Shown here: in pieces, positions 28,764-37,406 of the stretch | How positions within the stretch are numbered: the stretch's first letter is position 1 | How the letters are laid out: each line of letters starts with the position of its first letter | Assembly (NCBI GenBank): GCA_041319085.1 | Contig: CP101033.1 | Location: forward strand, 1 to 52,500 | From: Aeromonas veronii | Lineage (GTDB): Bacteria > Pseudomonadota > Gammaproteobacteria > Enterobacterales > Aeromonadaceae | DNA length: 52,500 nucleotides | Direction of reading: 5' to 3' | Notes under the pieces: generated by a model | Database searches by the model: none | What the model was told of the DNA's origin: nothing | The model's input: the letters and a program-made list of their open reading frames with translations, nothing else | Program-made: the position numbers and the translations under genes

Positions 28764-29819
28764 TCAGTTCGGCAGCTGGCGATCGGCGCAGAGCTGATCG
28801 AACGCGGCGATCACCTGATCGTGGGTGATCTTGGCCATGGCCTCCGGATCCTTGAGGCGGGTGCGCCAGCTCAATTCGGCCAGCGGTTTGCCGGTCTCCT
28901 GCTCGACCAGCTCCTGATAGACGCTGACTACGTAGTCGCGGCACAGATAGGGGCCGGTACGCGCCGGATTGTGGTGGGCATAGAGGCCGATCACCGGCGT
29001 GCCGACAATGGTGGCCATATGGGTTGGGCCGGTGTCGGGGGCCAGCACCAGACTCGCCTCACCAATCAGCGCCAGCAGCTGCTTGAGGTTGGTCTGCCCA
29101 ACCAGATCGACCGGTTTGCTCTGGCTTAAGCGCTGGATGTCGGCAGCCAGATCCCGCTCCAGTTTGGCCGGCCCGCCACAGAGATAGACTTGAAAGCCCT
29201 TGCTGGCGGCGTGATCCGCCAGCGCGGCATAGCCTGCGGCAGTCCAGTTCTTGAATGCCTTGCTGGCGGCGGCGCAGATCAGCAGGGTCGGTTTGCCGCC
29301 AATCTTCTCCCTTGCCCACGCCTGATGTTCTGCGCTGATGGGCAGTTGCCAGTCCGGGGTCAGATCCTTGATGCCGAGCTCTTTGGCGAAGGCGAGGAAA
29401 CCGTCCAGCACGTGGGGGGAGTCGGGGGATGGCACTTTGTGGTTGGTGAACAGCCACTGACCGTCGTTGGTCCGCGCCTTGTCGAAGCCGAGTTTGATGT
29501 TCGCCCGGATGCCGAGGGTGGCAATGCTGGCCCGCATCGCCGCCTGCAGGTGGAGCAGGGCATCGAATTTGCGCCCCTTGAGGGTCTGCCAGAGATCGCG
29601 ATAGCCGCGCCATCCCTTGCTCTTGTCGAAGGTGATCACCTCAACGCCGGGTAGATCGGCAAACAGGGTTGCCTCGATTTTGCCGGTGATCCAGGTGATG
29701 CGGGTCTGTGGCCACTCCCGCTGGATGACGCGCACCAGCGCCAGTGCGTGGCAGCAATCCCCGATGGCGGAGAGCCGCAGGATGCAGATGGAGGAGGGTG
29801 GCGTTTGAAATAGCGGCAT
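28764..29819 (-). CDS. Glycosyltransferase family 9, LPS heptosyltransferase I (OpsX-like)
   Basis: Predicted to add the first L-glycero-D-manno-heptose to Kdo on lipid A at the inner face of the inner membrane, using ADP-heptose. 351 residues with N-domain ICILRLSAIGDCCHALALV, a C-domain ADP-heptose site LICAAASKAFKNW and VYLCGGPAKLE, and the GT9 signature LVLAPDTGPTHMATIVGTPVIGLYAHHNP. It is divergent from kdkA, the pairing I recall for Haemophilus opsX-kdkA, where Kdo is phosphorylated. The start is uncertain: the ATG at 29819 lacks a clear ribosome-binding site and a TTG lies 7 codons upstream. Confidence 0.85.
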   Translation of the reverse strand: MPLFQTPPSSICILRLSAIGDCCHALALVRVIQREWPQTRITWITGKIEATLFADLPGVEVITFDKSKGWRGYRDLWQTLKGRKFDALLHLQAAMRASIATLGIRANIKLGFDKARTNDGQWLFTNHKVPSPDSPHVLDGFLAFAKELGIKDLTPDWQLPISAEHQAWAREKIGGKPTLLICAAASKAFKNWTAAGYAALADHAASKGFQVYLCGGPAKLERDLAADIQRLSQSKPVDLVGQTNLKQLLALIGEASLVLAPDTGPTHMATIVGTPVIGLYAHHNPARTGPYLCRDYVVSVYQELVEQETGKPLAELSWRTRLKDPEAMAKITHDQVIAAFDQLCADRQLPN

Positions 29820-30039
29820 GTTGTGGCGCACGGCTGGCAAAAAGGGTGGATGGCATTATGCAAACTCCCCTGTGGATTGTAAAATTGCGCACAATCGTCA
29901 GCCAGGATCGGCCGGGCCAGAGCCATGACCTATCCCTGCACCTCGCTGATAAAAGCCACTATTGCGGGCATGCCAGAGCGGCAGCCTCATCGCCAATTGA
30001 AAAATTGCGATCCATGACCCACCGAGCGGGATCTCCACG

Positions 30040-30753
30040 ATGCGAATACAGACCGAACACAACCAGATCTGCTGGTACGCCGAAGGGGCCTTTCGCGACC
30101 CCTCTCCCCAGTTATTCGATCCTGCCTGGTGGCAGAACAATCGTCAGGTGGTGGGTACGTCCATCGGGCGGGGGGTAACCTGGTTCGTCAAGGATGAGTC
30201 CCGCCATCTGGTGCTGCGCCACTACTATCGCGGCGGTATGGTGGGCAAGGTGGTGCGGGATCGCTTCTGGTTCGAAGGGGTCGAGTCGAGCCGCGCCATG
30301 GCCGAATACGCGCTGCTCGATACTCTGCGCGCCAAAGGATTGCCGGTGCCGCGTCCGTTTGGTGCCCGCATGGTCAAGCATGGCCCCTTCTATCGCGCCG
30401 ATATCCTGATCGAGCGGATTCGTGGTGCCAAGGATATGGTGGCGCTGCTCAAACAGGGGCCGGTGGCAACCGAGGTGTGGCACAAGATCGGTCAGACGGT
30501 GCGTCAGCTGCACGATGCCGGGGTCTATCACGCCGATCTCAACAGCCACAATCTGCTGCTCGATAAAGCGGACAAGGTGTGGGTGATCGACTTTGACAAG
30601 GGGGCGATCCGCTCTCCCGGTGAGTGGCAGAAGGCCAATCTGGAACGTTTGCTCCGTTCATTCAATAAAGAGTCTCAACTGCATACCAGTTTCCACTTCG
30701 TACCGGAGAACTGGCAGACCTTGATGAACGGGTATCAGGGAAAAGCGCTCTGA
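30040..30753 (+). CDS. kdkA: 3-deoxy-D-manno-octulosonic acid (Kdo) kinase
   Basis: Phosphorylates the single Kdo of the LPS inner core at O-4 with ATP. 237 residues of the KdkA/RfaP kinase-like fold: glycine-containing start VVGTSIGRGVTWFVK, phosphate-binding LRHYYRGGMVGKVVRDRFWF, and the catalytic loop YHADLNSHNLLLD with VIDFDKGAIR for metal binding. Divergent from the opsX-like heptosyltransferase across 220 bp that hold no other gene. Its presence suggests a single-Kdo, phosphorylated inner core. Confidence 0.93.
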   Translation: MRIQTEHNQICWYAEGAFRDPSPQLFDPAWWQNNRQVVGTSIGRGVTWFVKDESRHLVLRHYYRGGMVGKVVRDRFWFEGVESSRAMAEYALLDTLRAKGLPVPRPFGARMVKHGPFYRADILIERIRGAKDMVALLKQGPVATEVWHKIGQTVRQLHDAGVYHADLNSHNLLLDKADKVWVIDFDKGAIRSPGEWQKANLERLLRSFNKESQLHTSFHFVPENWQTLMNGYQGKAL

Positions 30754-30823
30754 CCCTGTTGCTCGGCGTGAACGCCAATGTTACTTATTGAGCAGGTATT
30801 CAGATCCTGTTTCGAGGCGCCCG

Positions 30824-31687
30824 ATGGAAATGCTCAAGACACCTTTGGTCGATGTGACTGCCCGACTTGATCCGGGTCTGCTGTCTGATGCCATGGCGCT
30901 GCTGGAGGCGGGGATCTGGAGCTGGTCAGCCCAACATGGACTGCAGCGTGATCCCTCCTGCCTGCGCCTGTTGGGATTGGGAGAGAGCTGGCCGGATGAT
31001 CTCGGCTGGCTGGATCGGGTGCATCCCGACGATGTTGCCCGGCTGGAAGATGCCCTGCTCGCCTGCCAGAGCGGCCGCAGCAGCGGTCTGCGCCTCGAAT
31101 ACCGCATTCTTCACCATCATGGTCACTACATCCGGCTGGAAGAGCGGATGCGTCGCGATGAGCGGGGCTATCTGCTGGGGGTCGTCCGTCACCTCGATCC
31201 CGCTGCCGTGCAGGTGGAGGAGCGACATGGCACCGATCCGCTGACTGGACTGGAGAGCCGTGGCCGCTTCGAGCAACTGCTGGAGGAGCGGCTGGCGACC
31301 GAGAGCGGCACTTTCAGTCTGCTGCAGTTCTCGGTCGATCACATGGCCAAGATCCAGCAACTGTTTGGCGAAGCGGCTTGCGACGCCATGCTGGCCAAGT
31401 TGGCGCGTATCGTGCGCCACGAACTGCGGCGGGAAGATCCCTTCGCCCGCTGGGATGAGGATGGCTTTATTTTGATGCTCTCCCAGACCGAGCGGATGAG
31501 TGCGCTGGAGATCGCCGAGCGGCTGCGCCTCGAGATTGCCGATGCCAGCCTGCTGCCACAGCGACCGGTCACCGTCAGCATCGGGCTGGTGCAGAGCCAG
31601 ACCGGCGAGCAGCTCGATCATCTGCTGGCCCGGCTGGCCAGCTGTCACGGTCAGGCCAGACGGGAGCACAACACCGTCGTCGGCTGA
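30824..31687 (+). CDS. PAS-GGDEF protein with degenerate active site
   Basis: A 287-residue soluble protein. The N-terminal PAS-like domain is about 20-130 (GIWSWSAQHGLQRD, WLDRVHPDDVARLE, LEYRILHHHGHYIRLEERM). The C-terminal GGDEF fold is about 135-285, with a DPLTGLESRGRF entry motif close to the DxLTGLxNR norm, but the signature reads RWDEDGF (209-215) where RxGGDEF is expected. Both catalytic-site glycines are lost, so diguanylate cyclase activity is unlikely; it may bind GTP, c-di-GMP or a partner. The ATG at 30824 has GAGG at 6 nt; a TTG lies 12 codons earlier. 70 bp after kdkA. Confidence 0.85.
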   Translation: MEMLKTPLVDVTARLDPGLLSDAMALLEAGIWSWSAQHGLQRDPSCLRLLGLGESWPDDLGWLDRVHPDDVARLEDALLACQSGRSSGLRLEYRILHHHGHYIRLEERMRRDERGYLLGVVRHLDPAAVQVEERHGTDPLTGLESRGRFEQLLEERLATESGTFSLLQFSVDHMAKIQQLFGEAACDAMLAKLARIVRHELRREDPFARWDEDGFILMLSQTERMSALEIAERLRLEIADASLLPQRPVTVSIGLVQSQTGEQLDHLLARLASCHGQARREHNTVVG

Positions 31688-31693
31688 GTGCGG

Positions 31694-32548
31694 TCAGGGC
31701 TGGCCGCGCTTGTCACGCTGGCAGACCCAGAGCGAGGCCAGCATCAGCAGGCCGCCGATGGTCAGACGGGTCAGGTCGGTATCCTTGCCCCAGAGCAGCA
31801 GGTTGACCAGCAAGCCGGCCGGAATGAGCGCATTGTTCATGATGGCCAGCACCCCGCTGCTGACCAGCGTTGCCCCCTTGTTCCAGAGGAAGTAGCCGAG
31901 GCCGGAGGCACCCACCCCCAGCCAGAGCAGGATGCCCCACTGCAACCCTGACGTCGGATATTGCGGCTTGCCCAGCAGCCACCAGGCGGGCAGGGCGATC
32001 ACCAGCGCCCCCAGATAGAAGCAGCCGAACACCGCCAGTTGCGGCGGTTGCTCCGCCTCCCGTGCCAGCAGTACCTTGTAGCCGACCTGACCCAGTGCGA
32101 AACAGAGGTTGGCTCCCTGCACCACCAGAAATCCCAGCACATAGCTTTCGGTCAGGCCGTCGAAACGGATGACGGCAGCCCCGATCACCGCCAGCAGGGC
32201 GCCCCACAGATAGGTGGGCTTGAAGCGCCCTTCCAGCAGATCGTGCAGCAGGGTGACATAGAGGGGAGTGAAGATGGTAAAGACCAGCACTTCCGGCACT
32301 GTCAGCAGCAGGAAGGAGTGGTAGTAGAAGAGATACATGATGCCGAGCTGGATGGCGCCGAGGGCCATCAGCTTGGCCACCAGATCGGGGCGCAGCCAGC
32401 GGCGGCGCAGGAAGGGGAGAAACACCAGACTGGCGAGGGCGATGCGGGTCAGCACCGAGAAGTAGGCATCCACCTGGCCAGCGAGGTATACCCCGATCAG
32501 GCTGAAGGAGAATGACCAGAGCAGGGTGACCCCTATCAAGTAGTTCAT
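31694..32548 (-). CDS. yigM: EamA/DMT-family transporter, YigM (biotin transporter) type
   Basis: A 284-residue, 10-helix drug/metabolite-transporter protein. Blocks such as LWSFSFSLIGVYLAGQVDAY, LARIALASLVFLPF-like TM2, QLGIMYLFYY, TPLYVTLLHD, LQWGILLWLGVGASGLGYF and IMNNALIPAGLLVNL match my memory of E. coli YigM along its length; YigM is reported to import biotin. It converges with the GGDEF gene (6 bp apart) and is divergent from the DUF6314-like gene. The assignment is from recall, not a search. Confidence 0.82.
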   Translation of the reverse strand: MNYLIGVTLLWSFSFSLIGVYLAGQVDAYFSVLTRIALASLVFLPFLRRRWLRPDLVAKLMALGAIQLGIMYLFYYHSFLLLTVPEVLVFTIFTPLYVTLLHDLLEGRFKPTYLWGALLAVIGAAVIRFDGLTESYVLGFLVVQGANLCFALGQVGYKVLLAREAEQPPQLAVFGCFYLGALVIALPAWWLLGKPQYPTSGLQWGILLWLGVGASGLGYFLWNKGATLVSSGVLAIMNNALIPAGLLVNLLLWGKDTDLTRLTIGGLLMLASLWVCQRDKRGQP

Positions 32549-32587
32549 GTGTTTGATTTATCGTCAGTTGTCAATTTTAAGGGGGCT

Positions 32588-33049
32588 ATGATGGCCGAGA
32601 TGGAAGCGGCAATCCAGCGTTTATGGGGGCGATTGCCACAGGTCGGAGCATTTAGCTTTACCGCCAGCAATGGCGAGGGGTCGGCGACCGACTGGAATGG
32701 TCGGGGCGAGGGGCGTGTGCAGGTGACCGATCATCAGGGTGGCTGGCTGTTTAGCGAGCAGGGTCGCTACACCACGCCCCATGGCCGGGAACTCGCCATG
32801 CACAACCGCTTCTGGTGGCAGCGCGGTGCGCGAGGGATCCGCCTCTCCCATCTGCGTTATGAGGCGCCGGTCGAACTGTTCGAGCTGCTGCCGCAAGGAG
32901 ATGGCCGCTGGTTGACCTCCGAGCCGCATCTGTGCGGGGCGGATCACTACAGCGCCGAGTTGACCGAGATCGACGGCGGTTTTCTGCTGAGCTGGCAGAT
33001 CACCGGGCCGCGCAAGAACGAGCGGCTCAGCTATCGCTATCTGCTCTGA
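32588..33049 (+). CDS. DUF6314-like protein
   Basis: A 153-residue protein of unknown function, resembling the DUF6314 family: an N-terminal strand region FSFTASNGEGSATDWNGRGEG, a middle FWWQRGARGIRLSHLRYEAP, and the closing block CGADHYSAELTEIDGGFLLS then ITGPRKNERLSYRYL. Predicted cytoplasmic beta-barrel (lipocalin-like). Two ATGs follow an AAGGGGG site; the first is given, the second (32591) has better spacing. An IS element is inserted 24 bp past its stop. Confidence 0.75.
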   Translation: MMAEMEAAIQRLWGRLPQVGAFSFTASNGEGSATDWNGRGEGRVQVTDHQGGWLFSEQGRYTTPHGRELAMHNRFWWQRGARGIRLSHLRYEAPVELFELLPQGDGRWLTSEPHLCGADHYSAELTEIDGGFLLSWQITGPRKNERLSYRYLL

Positions 33050-33065
33050 CGCTGGCTTGCAGGCA

Positions 33066-34381
33066 TAAAAAAAGGTTCATCGCGTCTTTCCGGGGAAGGC
33101 GGCCTTGATTTTCAGGAAAAAGTATTCTGAGTCCCGAAATCCATAAGCCATGCGTTTGATCACCTTGATCCGATTATTCACGCCCTCCAGCAGGCTGGTG
33201 TGCATGGGAAAGATTGCGCTGGCCAAAATCCCCCGGGTGTAGCGGCGAAGGTTTTTGGCAAAACGCTCTAAGGGCTCCAGGCCACTTTCCTTCGCTTGCC
33301 GCATCCAGGCCTTCCATCGTCGCCAACCTTCCCTGACGCTCGGGGCGTACCAGATTTCCTTCAGGGCCTCCTTGAGAACATATGCTGTCGCCAAGGGCTT
33401 ATTGGCTTCCAATAGCTCTTGTAATTTCACCGCCTGGTCTTCCTTGAGATTTTCTCGATTGCGCAGGAGTAACCAACGCGCCAGCTTGACGACCTTGCGA
33501 GCCGGCTTGTCATGCTTTAATGCATTGGCTTGATCCACCCGAATTCGGTCGAGCACTTTGCGGCCATAACCGGCCACCACATGGAACAAGTCATACACCA
33601 CCTCCGCCTGTGGACAGTGCTGTTTCACTTCCAGATCGAAGGCGGAGTTCATGTCCATGGCGACCGCTTCAATCTGTTGGCATCGTTCGCCCATCAGCTC
33701 GAAAAAGGGGCGAATAGCCTCTCGGCTGTTGCCATGCCCCACCCACAAAACGCGAGTCCGTTCAGCATCCATGATCACTGTGGCATAGCGGTGGCCTTTA
33801 TGCAGGGCGAATTCATCCATCACCAGCCGCCGCACCGAGCCGGGCTCAAAGGTGCCAACACTGGCCTGTAGCCGACGCTTGTCGATGGCCTTGATGGTAT
33901 GCCAGTGCAGTCCGGTGAGCTGGCTGATATGACTGATAGGCATCAGCTCAAGCAAGGCCTCTACCCAGCGCAGCAATCGCTGCGTCAGCCGGGAGCTGGG
34001 GGTAACCAATCGATATGCTCAGAAACCCGACCACAACGCAGGCAGTCAACCCGACGGACGGGGACTTGCAGATGTACGCGAAGTTCAAGGAGGTCACGGT
34101 CACGAACCGTACGCATTCGGCGGTCATGGATGAGTGGACAGGGCTGATGGCACTGACCACAGAGCGGTAGATGATTGGCGAGAGGCTCAAGAGCCAATGT
34201 GATTTGTGTGGCAGAGCGGCGATGGACAGAAACGTCGTAACCTGGCCAGAACGAGGCAAAATCAATATGATGCATAGCGACAGCAGGGTAAGGGAGTCGG
34301 GTTGTTTGGCGACTACCAGTTTACCCGAACCCTGTCTGTCAACTTACTCTTCCCCACGCTTCCGCGAAGAACCTAAAAAAA
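33066..34381. mobile_element. ISL3-type insertion sequence with 8-bp target-site duplication
   Basis: The element proper is 33074-34373 (1300 bp). Its ends are imperfect inverted repeats: GGTTCATCGCG...GGGGAAG on the left and, on the complement of the right end, GGTTCTTCGCG...GGGGAAG (17 of 25 matches). It is flanked by identical TAAAAAAA copies at 33066-33073 and 34374-34381; 8 bp is the ISL3 norm. The target was the T-tract of a minus-strand terminator (34381-34399). The two intact repeats suggest a fairly recent insertion. Confidence 0.93.
33077..34275 (-). pseudogene. ISL3-family transposase, frameshifted
   Basis: The N-terminal part (34275 down to 33985) has the ISL3 zinc finger CGQCHQPC...CLRCGRVSEHIDWL. 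The C-terminal part (34009 down to 33077) has the DDE catalytic domain: LVMDEFALHKGHRYATVIMD, VAMDMNSAFDL and SLLEGVNNRIKVIKRMAYGFRD. They are in different frames. At the junction (about 34006-34012) the minus strand reads GATTGGTTACC; one extra G would give DWVTPSSRL, a continuous protein of about 400 residues, the normal size. So a single-base loss, or a sequencing error in a G-run, has broken it. The stop overlaps the left inverted repeat. Confidence 0.9.
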
Positions 34382-34399
34382 CCGGCGCAGAGCGCCGGT
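34374..34399 (-). terminator. Intrinsic terminator of the EamA operon, abutting the IS
   Basis: On the minus strand ACCGGCGC / GCGCCGGT (34381-34399) is followed by TTTTTTTA, the target duplication. The same TTTTTTTA stands at the other IS end. So the insertion cut into the T-tract but the duplication restored it, and the terminator should still work. Confidence 0.88.
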
Positions 34400-34481
34400 A
34401 GCGGGGGACAAATCGGAGGTTTTTTAAAAACAGTCCCAAAACAGGAGAGATAGACTCTCGTCACACATTCAGAGATGGACT

Positions 34482-34643
34482 TCAGGCATTCAGGGCATAG
34501 CTCAGCATGGCTTGCAGCTTGCTATCGAAGAACCAGGGCAGCAGTACCATCAGCAGGCCCATGATCCCGGCCAGTCGCTGGCGATACTGCCAGCCGGCAA
34601 TCAGTACCAGACCACCGCACAGAGTGGTCAGGATGCCTGACAT
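34482..34643 (-). CDS. Small membrane protein of unknown function
   Basis: A 53-residue protein (MSGILTTLCGGLVLIAGWQY at the start, YALNA at the end) with two likely membrane segments (about 3-18 and 25-42). Its ATG has GAGG at 7 nt and lies 13 nt inside the end of the EamA gene, overlapping by 16 bp, so it is probably translated with it. I know no family for it. Possibly a small partner of the transporter. Confidence 0.65.
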   Translation of the reverse strand: MSGILTTLCGGLVLIAGWQYRQRLAGIMGLLMVLLPWFFDSKLQAMLSYALNA

Positions 34644-35527
34644 AGGGTGACCTCGCGCTGCGTGCGACGCTGTTGCGCCCACTGGTTCATGGCGACCGAG
34701 CCGAGGATCAGAGCCAGTGCCACGCCGGTGGTGGGGTGGATCTGTTCGCCGAGGAACAGGGCGCCCAGCATCACGCCGAACAGCGGCACCAGATAGTTGC
34801 TGAAGGAGGCGAACGTCGGGCCAGCCTTCTGGATCAGTGCCATGTAGAGGAAGTAGACCAGACCGGTACAGAGGGTACCCAGCACGGTAATGGCGCTCAG
34901 GGCCTGGCTGCTCGGCATGGTCAGGTTGCTCAGGTCAACCATGAAGGGTGCGACCAGCAGCAACTGGGTGGCTGAGGAGATCAGGATATTGCGGGCAACC
35001 ACGACCGGATGGTCCTTGGCGAAGCGCTTGATCATCAGCAGGCCGATGGCGAAGCAGCTGGCACCCAGCAGGATGGCGACGGCACCGAGCAGGCCGGCGT
35101 TCATGCCCTGGGAGAGTTTCGGCCAGAACAGGGTGAGCACACCGGCAAAGCCGATGATCACGGAAAGCAGACCGGTTTTGGTGATTCTTTCACCAGAAAT
35201 AAACAGCGGTGCAGCCAGAATGGTCACAAACGGGATACAACCCATGACCACGGCGGCGATGGCGCTATCCACATACTGCTGGCCCCAGGCGACCATGATG
35301 AAGGGGATGGTGGCATCCAGCAGGGCGATCAGCATATAGGTGCGCCACGGGGTGTGCTCACTCTTGAGCCGCATGAACAGGCAGAGCAGACCCAGGGTCA
35401 GGCTGCCGCACAGGGCACGACCGGCAGCCACCAGAATGGGGGGCAACTCGGCAACGGCCTGGTGCATGAAAATGAACTGGGAACCCCACAGCAGGCCAAT
35501 GGCCAGCAATAACAGATAGCTACGCAT
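34628..35527 (-). CDS. EamA/DMT-family exporter
   Basis: A 299-residue, 10-helix transporter with two EamA repeats (about 5-135 and 150-285). MRSYLLLLAIGLLWGSQFIF at the start, PFIMVAWGQQYVDSAIAAVV ending the first repeat, SNYLVPLFGVMLGALFLGEQ in the second. Substrate unknown, likely amino acids or metabolites. The ATG at 35527 has GGAG at 7 nt. Divergent from a LysR-type gene (91-bp gap), which is its probable regulator. Confidence 0.9.
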   Translation of the reverse strand: MRSYLLLLAIGLLWGSQFIFMHQAVAELPPILVAAGRALCGSLTLGLLCLFMRLKSEHTPWRTYMLIALLDATIPFIMVAWGQQYVDSAIAAVVMGCIPFVTILAAPLFISGERITKTGLLSVIIGFAGVLTLFWPKLSQGMNAGLLGAVAILLGASCFAIGLLMIKRFAKDHPVVVARNILISSATQLLLVAPFMVDLSNLTMPSSQALSAITVLGTLCTGLVYFLYMALIQKAGPTFASFSNYLVPLFGVMLGALFLGEQIHPTTGVALALILGSVAMNQWAQQRRTQREVTLCQAS

Positions 35528-35618
35528 TTGAATCTCCGATGTATTAAGCCAGCGCATTCTAGGTAATCTGTTACTATGGTAAAAATGAATTGTTGGCATT
35601 TAACTATGGATAATATCG

Positions 35619-36593
35619 ATGGATAGCTCGCTCGCCCGCCTCGACCTCAACCTGCTCGCCGTATTCGACATGCTGATGCAGGAGCGCAATGTCACCCGTG
35701 CCGCCGAACGGCTGCATCTCTCCCAATCCACCGTCAGTCACGCCTTGGGGCGGCTGCGGGTGGCGCTGGATGATCCGCTGTTCGTGATGAGTCGGCGTGA
35801 GATGATGCCGACCGAGCGGGCCAAGGCGCTGGCCGGGCCGGTGCGCCAGGCGCTGGCGATGCTGGAGCAGGGATTGCGGCAGGCCAAGGGGTTTGATCCC
35901 GCCACTGCGCGGAGGATTTTCCGTATCGCCACCCCGGGCTCGGTGGAGCACGGGCTGGTGCCGGTGCTGGTGGACAGGCTCCATCGGCAGGCCCCTCACT
36001 GTCGGCTGGAGGTGTGCGAGCTGGCCGACAGCAACTACGAGCGGGAGCTGGAGAAGGGGGAGCTGGATCTGGTGATCGGTTTCGCCGGGGCGAATCACCT
36101 CTCACCCCGCTTGTGGCGGGAGGAGTGGTTCAACAACCCGCTGGTCTGCCTGTCGCCGCTTGGCAGCGAGTTGCCTGATGTACTGACCCCTGTCGAGCTG
36201 GTGAGCCGCCCCCACATCCACACCTCCAGCTGGGGCCATAGTCAGGCGATGGTGGAGCTCTGGCTGGCCCGTTTCGGGGTGGAGCGGGAGTTGGGCGTGC
36301 GGTTGCCGAGCTTTATGGCGGTGCCGCCGCTGATGGCGACCGGCCGCTATCTGGTGGTGGTGCCCGAGATGATCGGACGCCACTTTTGCCGCTACTACCC
36401 GCTGCGGTTGCACCAGCTCGACCCCGCCATCCCGATCGTCTACCTGATGGCAGGGCACCCGCTCACCGCCCACGACGAGGCGATCGGCTGGTTCAAGAGT
36501 CTGCTGCACCAGCTGGTGCTCGACCTCTACGGCGTCGATGCGCTCGCCACCCCGGCTCAGCGCGGGACGGAGCCGTTCAATTCGGCGAAGTAG
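35619..36593 (+). CDS. LysR-family transcriptional regulator
   Basis: 324 residues. The N-terminal winged HTH is about 8-66 (LDLNLLAVFDMLMQERNVTRAAERLHLSQSTVSHALGRL in the frame, typical of the NodD/NahR-like 'LxLN' subgroup), then a substrate-binding domain (about 95-300). Divergent from the EamA exporter, which it probably controls. Its last codons overlap, on the opposite strand, a decayed coding fragment (36557-36688), suggesting that its 3' end was set by a deletion or fusion. Confidence 0.92.
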   Translation: MDSSLARLDLNLLAVFDMLMQERNVTRAAERLHLSQSTVSHALGRLRVALDDPLFVMSRREMMPTERAKALAGPVRQALAMLEQGLRQAKGFDPATARRIFRIATPGSVEHGLVPVLVDRLHRQAPHCRLEVCELADSNYERELEKGELDLVIGFAGANHLSPRLWREEWFNNPLVCLSPLGSELPDVLTPVELVSRPHIHTSSWGHSQAMVELWLARFGVERELGVRLPSFMAVPPLMATGRYLVVVPEMIGRHFCRYYPLRLHQLDPAIPIVYLMAGHPLTAHDEAIGWFKSLLHQLVLDLYGVDALATPAQRGTEPFNSAK

Positions 36594-36688
36594 TCGAGCC
36601 CCATCGCCCCTTCATCTCGGCCACCAGCGCCTTTACTCTCTCCAGTTGGGTGAGCCGGGAGGCGACAAAGGGATAAAAACAGTTGACC
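36557..36688 (-). pseudogene. Decayed 3' fragment of an unidentified gene
   Basis: The minus strand from 36688 reads AVNCFYPFVASRLTQLERVK then ALVAEMKG, and, after a one-base frame change within a G-run (about 36605), MGLDYFAELNGSVPR and TGA at 36557. The two halves join into a plausible protein C-terminus of about 45 residues with natural codon use. I cannot name the family. The 5' part is missing; AT-rich DNA follows to 36823 with nothing else visible. Confidence 0.45.
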
Positions 36689-36823
36689 GCCTCTCAGTGG
36701 TCACGGTGTTTTATTTTGAAAATAAATAATGTAAACGCAGCTATGCCTGTTTATTGGTGTTTAAGCCAGTAATTATGATTTAATTATGTCATATTTATAG
36801 CAAATAAAACTGCGCCGGTTTCA

Positions 36824-37261
36824 TTACTTCTGCAAGGGGACGACCAGCAGATCGCACGGCACCGTATTCATCAGCTGCCGCGCGCTAGAAGTGAGCAGGC
36901 TCCAGAAGCTCTGGCGATGGCCGCACACCAGCAGATCGATCTCGTACTCCTTGACCGCCTGATTGACCCGCTCGCTCAGATCGCCGCAGATCACCAGCTT
37001 CTTCTCGATGGGATAGTCCACCGAGGCCAGAAATGCCTCCAGCTTCTCTTTCGCTTCGGCGATCACCTGATCCTGCACGTTGTCGATGTCGATATCGATC
37101 ATCTCGGTGTAGAGATCCTTGAGGTCCACATCGACATGGATCACTGACAGCTTGGCGCCGTTGGAGCGGGCTCTGTCCACCGCCTTGTCGATCACCTTGC
37201 GGTTGTCTTCAGAGAGGTCGATCGCGGCCAGAATATGCTTGTAATAGGTTGTTCCACTCAT
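36824..37261 (-). CDS. uspA: Universal stress protein, UspA type
   Basis: A 145-residue cytoplasmic dimeric stress protein, near the E. coli UspA length (144). MSGTTYYKHILAAIDLSEDN at the start, KLVICGDLSERVNQ in the middle, DLLVCGHRQSFWSLLTSSAR and ending VPCDLLVVPLQK. It lacks the GxxGS ATP-binding pattern of the MJ0577 type, as does E. coli UspA. GGAG lies 7 nt before the ATG. Likely stationary-phase and ppGpp-dependent. Confidence 0.9.
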   Translation of the reverse strand: MSGTTYYKHILAAIDLSEDNRKVIDKAVDRARSNGAKLSVIHVDVDLKDLYTEMIDIDIDNVQDQVIAEAKEKLEAFLASVDYPIEKKLVICGDLSERVNQAVKEYEIDLLVCGHRQSFWSLLTSSARQLMNTVPCDLLVVPLQK

Positions 37262-37406
37262 GGGGGTTCTCCTTACCGATCCGTCAGTCCACTATACCAA
37301 TCTCTGCTGAAACTAACATGGTGTCTCAGGCACAGTTTTGGGATTTAAATGAGTTTAAGTGTGTGTGCTACAGGATGAATCACTCAGTTATTAACCACTG
37401 CCTGTC

